Part shown: one piece after another, positions 21,857 to 31,738 of the stretch
Layout of the letters: the number at the start of each line of letters is the position of its first letter
Position numbering within the stretch: position 1 is the stretch's first letter
Assembly: GCA_034440615.1 (NCBI GenBank)
Contig: JAOTOM010005126.1
Location: forward strand, 451,001-515,000
Origin: Ashinkailepas kermadecensis
Taxonomy: Eukaryota > Arthropoda > Thecostraca > Neolepadidae
Reading direction: 5' to 3'
Length of the DNA stretch: 64,000 nt
The notes under the pieces: generated by a model
What the model was told of the DNA's origin: nothing
Databases searched by the model: none
What the model saw: the letters and a program-made list of their open reading frames with translations, nothing else
Program-made: the position numbers and the translations under genes

Positions 21857-22200
21857 TGTCTCCGTCTCCGTCTCCATCTCCGTCTCCGTCTCCGTCTCCG
21901 TCTCCGTCTCCGTCTCCGTCTCCGTCTCCGTCTCCGTCTCCGTCTCCGTCTCCGTTTACGTCTCCGCCTCTGTCTCTGTCTCTGTCTCTGTCTCTGTCTC
22001 TGTCTCTGTCTCTGTCTCTGTCTCTGTCTCTGTTTCTGTCTCTGTCTCTGTCTCTGTCTCTGTCTCTGTCTCTGTCTCTGTCTCTGTCTCTGTCTTTGTC
22101 TCAGTCTTTGTCTCTGTCTCTGTCTCTGTCTGTGTCTCTGTCTCTGTCTCTGTCTCTGTCTCCGTCTCTGTCTCTGTCTCTGTCTCTGCCTCTGTCTGTC
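21857..22200 (+). repeat. hexanucleotide microsatellite (TCTCCG)n then (TCTCTG)n
   Basis: About 16 TCTCCG units are followed by about 38 TCTCTG units with scattered substitutions. The period of six keeps several frames open (Ser-Val, Ser-Leu, Arg-Gln dipeptides); these are not genes. Confidence 0.98.
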
Positions 22201-22289
22201 AGCGAGGGTCAAATTAGCAAAGCGTGAACACGGCAATGCAATGCTTCTTTGGCAGCACATTTCGTAAGGCATGGAGATATCAAAAAGAG

Positions 22290-22535
<246 letters not shown>

Positions 22536-23099
22536 CCAGGCATGACCATGGAAGCAAAATCCCGGGTGGTCAAGCGAAAATAAAATAGCTAACATACACA
22601 TATGAACATATCAGGTATCGCGACATAATTGAAATTTGAAGTAGACCACAATGCGACATATATAATGTGCGACATGTGCATATTAGCGATGTCTCTTCCC
22701 TTTTTAGGCTTCTCAATGATGATTGCTTGTCATTCCATCACCTTGTCGAGTTATGCAGGCTTTTATAATTAGTGCAGCGAGGTTTCCCAAATGGGTGATG
22801 ACTGAGCCGGGCTTCAGCCGTCCACATTCGGCAATTTCTCCGCCTGGATGCCAGGTGATCTCAGTAGGACGACCTGCATCAGAGGAGAACATAAAAGCTG
22901 CGCACGTGATTGGCTGAGGCATCGGTGCCATGCCAGCATAATATTTGGAACCAAGAGAAAGATGGTTGTTCGCGCCCGCTCCAGGCGATTTCTGAGCGCT
23001 GTTTGCCTGGTTTGTCGTGTTCCGAAGACATAAACGGCACTCGGCCGCCCCGAAAGGCGGGAGAGTGGGCTTTGGGGCGGAGGGATGGGGGATGGTGGC
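22536..23099. other. unassigned sequence
   Basis: No coding signal or repeat boundary was seen. Confidence 0.4.
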
Positions 23100-23395
23100 T
23101 GTGCCTCAGTTGCAGGTGAAATTCTGGGTGGGAGGTAGCGGCGGGGTTAGGAGGTAGCGGTAGGAGGTAGGAGGTAGGAGGTAACGGCGGGGTTAGACGT
23201 TCACAAGGCGGAGGCCGGCTGATACAATCGTTGTCCGACTCTGCGACATATTCGAAGTGTTCTATTCCAGGACGATGTCAGAGGCGAGCGCGGCTCAGGC
23301 GGCGTGCCATGGCTGACCGATGCTTGGGCTGAATCCCCATCGTGCCATGGCTGACCGATGCTTGGGCTGAATCCCCATCGTAGAAAGAACACCTG
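23100..23395. repeat. short tandem repeats
   Basis: GGAGGTAGCGG/GTAGGAGGTA units lie at 23130-23195. A 38-bp exact duplication beginning GTGCCATGGCTGACCGATGC is at 23304-23341 and 23342-23379. Confidence 0.85.
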
Positions 23396-24712
23396 AAGCT
23401 GGAGCATTGCGAGAGGCAGATGCAGTATGTTATGGGGAGAGGGAGAATGGGGTAACGGGAAGTCAAGTTTGAATGAAATCTTGATTCAGGATTTGCTCAG
23501 GATTTGGCGGTAGAGAAGCCCATTATTTGGAATTCACGTGCTGGATATGAGTTCAATTTTGCACACTTGAAATGATTGTACATAGGTACTTGAAATGGCT
23601 CCGAATTACTGTTGTAAGAATACCTAGCAATATATGTAGCTCATATATATTATGTATACCTACATATACACATAAAGATATTACTTCTCTCTGAAAAATC
23701 ATCCAGTCTAGCAAAAAAGCAGCGTGGACAATGAAACAACACACCTTTGATGCACGACATGGTGCACACATTAAACAAATAATGGCTCCTTACAGTGTAG
23801 TTATTGTACCTTTCAGATCCAGCACACCAGTACAGCTCACACGCAAACACGCACCTACACATGGACACATACATGGACGCATGCACACACAAACACACCG
23901 TATTTTTAACATTGACACAAACTAAGGCAAATCAACTATTGAGCCTACATACCGCTGTGCATACCACTACAAGCGTGCATACCACTGAGCTAAATGAGCT
24001 TATAAATGGCTTGCTCATTTTCATGAGTAATTTGGCCACGGAATTCGTAATCTCAGATCTATACACACACAGTCACTAATATTATCATGCATGGTAGTGA
24101 GCGCTGACTGAGCTCTGTTAAGCTTCCTGTTTCGCCCACAGCGAGCGTCGACTAAGCTCTCACTTTGGGAGACGAGATGTCTAATTAGCGTACACCACAA
24201 TCGAGTTTGAAACCCTGTGACGTCTGAAATCCACATGATGTTTCTTCACTCAGAAGTTCTGTGGCCTCACAGGTCTGAAGTTCAAACATCAGATATCACA
24301 GTCTTACTAATGCTATGGTGGCACATGTCGATGAAGAAGGCCATCTCCCAATTGGAAAGAAGTATCTGCTGCTAGTGGTCGACTTGGGAAGGGATGTAAG
24401 GAGACTGTGTAATCTGCATATATTGCCATACGTGGGAATTTCAATGGGGTTTCTGGTAGTTCCAGGATCCTAAGTGCTGTGGCGAAACTAATTGTGGAAC
24501 ATGCTAAAAATGGTAGGTTGAACATCACTGTAGTCATGATTATTTCGTTTCTAGTTACTTTTCAACTGACTGCCTCACTATTTGGTTTTCAGTATCAGCG
24601 CAGGCAAGCACTGTAATTTCCGTCTCGTGACCTGTGTTGAGAAAACGACAGGTGTTAAATATTCGCATGCATGTACATTATCTGGGACTTGACTTGATAA
24701 GGCATCGTCATG
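23396..24712. other. AT-rich unassigned sequence
   Basis: No domain, long frame or clear repeat was found. Confidence 0.45.
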
Positions 24713-25434
24713 CTACTCACTAGGACGAAGCGCCATGCTACTCGCCGAGGTATTGTGGCAGATGAGTTCGCGCACGGATGTCAATGTCCTTGATGTGAAC
24801 AGTGCCGAACCCTTCGGCCTGATCTTGCAACCAGTGCATTCACATCCACTGGACTCTCGTGGAGATGGGAAAATAGTGCGGTAAGGCGCGAGGGCCTTGA
24901 CGCCATGCAGGTAGTCAGCAGGGCAGACGAAAGGTGCCCGAGTTTTGTCGGGGCGTGGAATGAGTGTCAGCTGGGGGTACAAGACGTCCTCCACCGCCGC
25001 CACGCGGTGGAGGACGTCTTGTACCCCCTTGAGGTGACGCGGTGCCGGCGGGTGTAACGGGGCGAACGGGCACGTGACGCTTGGTGGCCAAGTCGATCTC
25101 GTCGACGTCGGCTGGCCAACCGAAAACAAAGCTCGGTGGTGTCGCTGTGAGACGCGTATGCCAGTGGGGACGGCGGGGGCTCGGAGTCGTCGGTGGCATC
25201 GGCACCGGGGGTAGAGCTGGCGGAGATGGCGAGCGCCGAGGAGGCCCCGATGTGTCCTGACGGACCGGCGGCGGGCCGGAACGCCAGCACGGTCTGACGA
25301 CCACGCGTGGCCGGTCGAGCCCAACCGGACCGGGCCTCGGAGACCGTTCGTGTACAGGTCGGTGAAGCCGTCGGGGGCACGGGCTGCACGTGGGGCCAAC
25401 GGACAGCAGGCACGTCAGCGGCGGCCCCTGCCAA
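24713..25434 (-). other. GC-rich open region of unknown nature
   Basis: Two overlapping minus-strand frames are open (24713-25399 and 24967-25434), flanked by AT-rich DNA. The first ends in a moderately complex segment with CECTGCK and FVCPADYLHGV. I recognise no domain. The embedded perfect inverted repeat at 24973-25028 suggests a local rearrangement. GC-rich composition alone could keep these frames open. Confidence 0.3.
24973..25028. repeat. perfect 25-bp inverted repeat with 6-bp loop
   Basis: The left arm begins GGGGGTACAAGACGTCCTCC at 24973 and the right arm 25004-25028 is its exact complement, around a CGCCAC loop (24998-25003). There is no mismatch in 25 pairs. Confidence 0.97.
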
Positions 25435-26972
25435 TGTTCATTGGCAGCCGGTGAGTCACCGAGGAACAGGTTTGGGTTCAGCCGGTTGTCACGACAGCAA
25501 AAAAACTACTTTTCCGAGTACATCCCTGCCTGGCGAATATATGTGATCGTCGCGATGTCCTGGCTGTGTCACTGACGCCATGTGAATCTTTTGTCTATTG
25601 TCTCAGACTATTGTCATTCACGCAAATAACCAGTGGCTAAGGTAATTATAATACGAAATGAGTTTGAGGCGAAATTAAGTATAGTTTAAGTTGTGAGTGG
25701 AATGGAAAATTAGGCGGTAATCTGAGGTTGGTGCTGTTTTTAAGGATTTTTTTTTCATGTTAGAATGTAATGACTATCATTGCCATCGGGTAACTTGAAA
25801 TATGACGCATATTGAATTACAAACTAGAGTACAACATAAATACGGAAGCCCAAGTTGTTCATCAGTCATACTTTGATGAGAAGAACATGAAGTTCAGGCA
25901 GAAGAGAGCTTCAAGATTGCAAGACTCTCTCCGAGTGCCGATTGTTTATTGGCGGTAGTCCCTGGCGCTTGACAGAGGACGTATTAATGCAACGATATAT
26001 CGAGGAAGCACGGTGTAGGGCATATATTGTGGAAGCAAATGTATCACATAGGAGGTTACCTGGAGCTGGTGCAGACAAGGTGCATTATGTAGCAGCACAG
26101 CATTCCATTAATACATCACATTACCTTACATTACAGTACCCACACATCTGGCGCCTCAGAAAATCAAACGGACTGGCAAGCATAGATGCACGTTAGGCGT
26201 CAGAAGCAATGTTAATGCGGACATCCGGGGATCTCCAGTCAAGAAAGAAAACCGACAGGTTCCTGATGCCATTTAAGAACTCTGAAATATGCGCCCGCGA
26301 CAAGCGCGCCCGGATGCTCAATAGTGTGTGCGTGTGTGTGTGAAGAAAATAGTTACAACTTATGAGACTCTGTCTCCATCAAATATGATGCGAAGTGCAT
26401 ACATTAAAGTTAGCTTGCCTTCAGACTCAATTTCATTGCCACTTACAGTGATATATTGCGCATATTGTTACTTTGCGTGTTGTCTTCCGGAACTATTTTC
26501 TTGATCTTCATCCACCATAGCCAGCGCCGCCCGCGGCACCGCAGTCCCCGCTGACCGTCACGCCATTCATGGCATGGCGGGGCGCGAAGCCATTCCATGA
26601 ACGTTAATGGGCCTCAATTCCAAAGTTACAGGCAGATTTTCATATTTAAAACGATAGGCGATGTACCTGGCATAATTTCCGCTAACATTGGTGTCTGAGG
26701 CCGGCCGGTTTGCTTCATATTGTTTACGAAAATTACGCCTGTGGGCGTTCAATGGAAGAATGCATCTACAACTGTGAATTTCTCCGACACAATTTTCGCG
26801 TGGTAGAGCCGATGTTGCTTGGTATTAATCAAGGCTAGAACTTTACTTATGTCGTGTCGCCGTTCGGCGGCCCTTCGGATCCTCTAGGCAGCAACTGTCG
26901 GCGCTTGACGTGCATCGGGGCATTCAAGAACCTCAGTAATACCTGAAAGCTTCGTGTCAAAAGGTGAAATAT
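25435..26972. other. unassigned sequence
   Basis: No domain was recognised. A short GTGTGTGCGTGTGTG-type run lies near 26320-26340. Nothing else was seen. Confidence 0.45.
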
Positions 26973-27542
26973 GACAGGGTTGAATATCTATAAAAGTAGT
27001 CGAATATGACATCAGAAGGCAGCAGATTTTATGTCGGTTTATTTGAGACCATTGGAAATTAATTCGCTAATGTAGAACATCTGATATACAAGTTAAATAA
27101 TACAATGTGATGATTCCAAACACATCCTGGAATTGCATGCAACAAATGACAGGGTTAGATATCTATAAAAGTAGTCGAGCATGGCATCAGAAAGCAGATG
27201 ATTTTGTGTCGGCTTATTTGAAACCATTGATAATTAATTCGCAAATGTAGAACATCTAATATACAATTAAAAGAATCAATGTGATAATTAGGGACACAAG
27301 TCCTATAATTTAGTGCAAAAATGGCAGGGTTAAACCTTCATGGAAGTTATTCAAGATGTCAAAATATAGTACGTTTAATTTTCGTTTAGTTAGGGACATT
27401 GGAAATTGTCAGCGCATCATACACAAGATGCATGACGCGTCTTCTTGCAAGATGTTGAGTGGCCAATTGCGCCCATTTCACTTTGAAGGCAAAGTGACAG
27501 GGTGAAATTATTTAAAGTAGCAGATGGGGTAAAAAAATGTTT
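26973..27542 (+). repeat. 175-bp tandem repeat, 3.3 units, cut by the CR1-like copy 2
   Basis: GACAGGGTT-type unit starts occur at 26973, 27148, 27323 and 27496, and each full unit has GACCATTGGAAATT or a close variant about 75 bp in. The fourth unit stops after about 46 bp at the LINE. TTTGACCATTGGAAACTA reappears at 30892 beyond the LINE, so the array probably continued there. Confidence 0.8.
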
Positions 27543-30500
27543 CTGTGGAGTCCATTTGGCTTGATGTTGCTGTGGGAAAAGGCAACAGCAATAAACTGAG
27601 GATAGGAGCTTTGTATCGATCAGGAACCTTGCCACATTCTCAGCAACTGGAGCTCGATAAGGTGATTTGTGAGGAAATCAGTATAAATTTTCAGAGGAAA
27701 TGCCTTATTCTTGGTGACTTTAATCTAAAAGGATATGAAAATGTTGGTGTTGGCTCCCCATCATGTAAACTGTTTAGGAAATGCCTTGAAGAGGACTTGT
27801 TCTTACACCAGTTTGTAACGGAACCAACCAGGCAGGGCTCATTCTTGGACCTTATCTTCTCAGATTTAAGTGATTTAGTTCAAGACTTGACTGTAGGAGA
27901 AACTCTGGGAAGAAGCGACCATAACATAGTGAGATTCAAGGCACAGGTAGCAGGGACAATCAAGGGTAATTTGGCAAAGATTCCAAATTTTAACAGGGCA
28001 GACTTTGACTGCATGAGAGAGGCTTTAAGTGCCATAAAATGGGAAGAAGAATTCTTTGATTGAAATGCCTGTGAAATGTGGGAAAAGTTCAAATCTTACT
28101 TGAGGGAAATTCAGATTAGACATGTCCCCCAAAAGCAAAGGCGCAAAAGAAGGGTAGGAAAGCCAGCATGGCTTACACCAGATGTGATGAAAGCAATTAA
28201 GGCTAAGAAAGATGCATTTAGAGTATTTAAGGAAGCTTCAAATATCGTAAATCTAAGGTCGTATCAAAAATCTAGAGATGCTGTGAAGCAGAAAATCAGA
28301 GCAGCAAAGAGAGCAAAAGAATTGGATTTGGCTAGGAACTGTAATGGGGACAGTAAAAAGTTCTTTAGTTTCTACAAGCTAAGTAAAGTTTCAAGCACAA
28401 TTGGTCCACTGGAAGTAAATGGGACTATATTGAGCGAGGATGGTGAGATGGTTGAGGAGCTGAGCAAGCAGTTTAAATCAGTGTTTACAGTGGAGGATGT
28501 GACTAATCTGCCAACCGTGAACCACAGTTCAATGACAGGTGATCAGATACACGATGTTGATTTCATTGATAGTGATATTGTTTTCAATTATATCAGAAAA
28601 ATAAAGCCAAACAAGGCAGCAGGACCTCATGGAATTTATGCTAGGGTATTGCGGGAAGCTGAAATGGAAGTGGCAATTCCACTTAGTATAATATTTTGTA
28701 GATCAGTTTCACAAAATGAAATTCCTACAGATTGGAAACGGGCAAATGTAGTTCCTATTTTCAAGAAAGGAGAAAGAGGGAAAGTTGAAAACTATAGGCC
28801 AGTAAGCCTCACATCCCTAGTCTGCAAGGTACTCGAATCAATTATCAAGGATAGAATAGTTAGTTTTCTGGAAGGAAACAGATTGATTCAAGATACTCAA
28901 CATGGGTTTAGAAAAGGGCGATCGTGTCTCACAAATCTCTTGGACTTTTTGAATTTTGCTACAGAACAATTTGATCAGGGAAATCAGGTTGATGTAGCAT
29001 ATCTTGACTTTAGTAAGGCCTTTGACAAGGTACCCCATAGACGGTTAATGATGCAGCTTCAGGTCCATGGTATTGCAGGTAGCATCCTAAAATGGGTGGA
29101 GTTGTGGCTTTCAGATAGACAGCAGAGAGTGATGCTAAATGGTACAAAGTCATCATGGCAAAATGTTCTTAGTGGAGTACCCCAGGGGTCGGTACTGGGG
29201 CCACTATTGTTCATTATATATGTGAATAGCATTGAATGTGGCCTAAGCAGTAAGGTTTTGAAATTTGCGGATGATTTGAAGATCTTTAGGGCAATAACAG
29301 GGCACAATGAGCAGGTTTTGCTGCAGAAAGACTTAGACGAGCTAGTGAAGTGGTCCGAAAAATGGCAAATGAAGTTTAATTTTGATAAGTGCAAAGTCAT
29401 GCATGTAGGTAGGCAGCATATGAAGGCTGCATACTTGATGGGTGGCCAAGTACTATCTGTGACTCAGCAGGAGAAGGACTTAGGTGTTATTTTGAACACA
29501 AAATTGGGGGCATCAGAACAGACCAAAGAAGCCAGGAAGAAGGCACTAAGAATGCTTGGGGCAATACAGAGGAATGTGTCATACAAAAGTGAGGAGGTCA
29601 TCAGGAAGCTTTACTGTGCATATGTCAGGCCACATTTGGAATACTGTGTCCAAGCTTGGTCCCCTAGTTATGAGAAAGATTGTTGGCTTTTAGAGAGAGT
29701 ACAAAAGAGGGCAACACAAATGGTTAATGGTATAGGCAACCTGGCATATGAGGAAAGATTGAAGAAATTGAATATGTTTTGACTTAGATGTAGAAGGCAT
29801 TAGAGGAGATCTCATCGAGGTTTTTAAATTTGTTTATGGTCAGGAACAGGGATATCTCAGGGAAATGTTTGAATCTAACAGAAATGATGCAATTAGAGGT
29901 CATGGATTCAAAATTAAAGTTAATCACAGCAGGACAAGGTTAAGACAGTCTTTCTTCACCAACAGGGTAGTAGAACACTGGAACCAGCTGCCAGGAACCA
30001 TTGTCAGTAGCAACACACTGAACATCTTTAAAAACGGCATAGACAATCATTATAAGAATAGGGGGCTTGTTTTTCTGTATTCCAGGGAGGGTTGATCGAC
30101 AGGGAGGAGTTGGGAGTTGAGAGGAGTTTGAAATTGTTGAGTGTGTTATGCAATAGCAAGTGAGTCTCTTATTAAGTCTAAACGCTTTATAACTTTATAT
30201 AGGGTGTACCTAGCAGTGGATTCAGCACCTTCCTTCGGGATGTGATACTGATGAGATTGTCTATGGTAGCACAATGGGTATGATGGGAGGAGTTTGTAAT
30301 TGTTGAGTGTATTATGCAATAGCAAGTGAGTCTCTCATTAAGTCTGAACGCTTTATGAATTTGTGTGGGGTGTGCCTAGCAGTGGATTCGGCACCTTCCT
30401 TCGGGATGTGATGCTGATGAGATTGTCTATGGTGGCACGATGGGTGTGATGGGAGGAGCTTGTGATTGTTGAGGGTGTTATGCGGTAGCAAGTGAGTGGT

Positions 30501-30652
30501 GCTAGATAGGCTGGGATATATAGCTTCCTAGGAACTTGGGATAAGGGATTGATTGGGGTGGGAGTATGTACATTTCTAGTACTTTTTCTAGATAGGCTTA
30601 ACCCAGATGGGCCCCTGTGGCTCTTATTAAGCCTTAATACTTTATGACTTTA
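27543..30652 (+). mobile_element. CR1-like LINE, copy 2 (5' truncated)
   Basis: It is nearly identical to 1-3115 throughout ORF2 and 3' UTR, including the 166-bp tandem (30136, 30302, 30468). Homology begins at CTGTGGAGTCC (27543) and the DNA to its left belongs to the 175-bp tandem repeat, so this copy is 5' truncated within the endonuclease. Its tail has fewer CTTTATGA units than copy 1 and runs directly into another LINE fragment at 30653. Confidence 0.92.
27545..30095 (+). pseudogene. CR1-like ORF2, copy 2, with two stops and a frameshift
   Basis: Relative to copy 1 a TTA Leu codon has become TGA at 28061-28063, and a TCA Ser codon has become TGA at 29780-29782. One extra base near 29798 shifts the last about 95 codons (reading resumes at 29865-30095). 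The RT core is otherwise kept, with LDFSKAFD, GVPQGSVLGP and FADD (here FADDLKIF). AAGPDG of copy 1 is AAGPHG here. The few differences suggest insertion not long ago, followed by inactivation. Confidence 0.92.
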
Positions 30653-30838
30653 TTGCTGAACATCTTTAAAAACGGCATAGACAATCATTATAAGAATAGG
30701 GGGCTTGTTTTTCTGTATTCCAGGGAGGGTTGATCGACAAATTTGGTGGGCAACTGGTTCAGTGTCCAAAGTGGAACCAAGAAGGGCCCTTGTGGCTCAT
30801 AGTTGCACTGATCTTTTATGTCTTTATGTCTTTATTTA
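30653..30838 (+). mobile_element. CR1-like 3' fragment of a sister subfamily, head-to-tail after copy 2
   Basis: It starts at CTGAACATCTTTAAAAACGG, identical to ORF2 position 2474, and reads to the same stop and GGTTGATCGACA. It then diverges into a short, different 3' UTR. The end keeps GAAGGGCCCTTGTGGCTCAT, matching GATGGGCCCCTGTGGCTCTT of the long subfamily, and has an 8-bp tail CTTTATGT instead of CTTTATGA. Confidence 0.88.
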
Positions 30839-31092
30839 ATATTAAAACGAACTACACATCATAATAGAGCTTATTTCAATGCTATTTAAATTTGACCATT
30901 GGAAACTACTTGCACCTCCTCTAGAAACTAGAATATAGCATAGCAAGCCCACTCTGGCGGTGTTCCTTCACAAACCCACCACCAGAGCGGCGCCACCGGT
31001 ATTATGTCCGCTCATGACGCCTAACGACAATTCTACATCTGCGGCCAAAGACGACTCGACATGCATGCATGCACCGACTACCCGGGAGTACT
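30839..31092. other. right flank of the CR1 insertion
   Basis: It contains TTTGACCATTGGAAACTA at 30892, shared with the 175-bp array, then unassigned sequence. Confidence 0.5.
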
Positions 31093-31310
31093 GTAGGGGA
31101 ACGATAAGAACACGTGCACCGAACACCGTAGGGGAACGATGAGTACACGTGCACCGAGCACCGTAGGGGGCGGCGAGTACATGTGCACCGAGCACCGTAG
31201 GGGAACGATGGACGATAAGAACACGTGCACCTAGCACCTTAGGAAATGATAAGTACAGGTGTGCCGAGTACCGTTTGGGGACGCTTATTACACGTGCACT
31301 GATCACCGAC
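31093..31310 (+). repeat. about 34-bp degenerate tandem repeat
   Basis: Six units contain ACACGTGCACCGAGCACCGT and GGGGAACGATGA-like parts, with length variants of 33-42 bp. Confidence 0.85.
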
Positions 31311-31689
31311 TCTATCAACCTACCACGGCACAGCATGGAATTTTCTGACCGTTTACTCTAAAGACTTAATAGTTTTCTTAATATCTGTGAAGAGCCATGG
31401 TCACCTGATGTTGGAAATATAGCGCGAAAAAACATCAATCATACTACGCAACAATCATGACGTGTTTCTCATCAGGATGATCTGTTGTCATATGCTCTAA
31501 CTAAAGTGCTGCACCTCTTGTAAATTAATATAATTACGATATGATGTGAGTAGTTGTGTACCAAATTAGGGCATGGCAAATGATTCCCTTGCTGGTCCAT
31601 GTCTGCTTGTAATGTTCAGTAACTGCAATAGCAGCTGAGTAGCAGACAGTCATTGTGATTACGGTCCTTCATGATGGGCGCGAATGATC

Positions 31690-31738
31690 AATTCTGGTCG
31701 AAACGCCCTAAAGCCCAAATAACTAACTAACTAACGGT
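31690..31738 (+). repeat. retroposon 3' tail (AACTAACTAAC type)
   Basis: CGAAACGCCCTAAAGCCC is followed by AAATAACTAACTAACTAACG. It resembles 15795-15830. The duplicated GGTCCTTCATGA motif on both sides (31663 and 31735) may be its target-site duplication. Confidence 0.45.

Noticed and set aside
21747..22272. Ser-Val or Arg-Gln repeat proteins of about 150-170 residues
   Set aside because: They are hexanucleotide microsatellite translations open on both strands.
24713..25434. A host exon or novel gene
   Set aside because: Open frames in GC-rich DNA without recognisable domain or splice signals; kept only as an unknown region.
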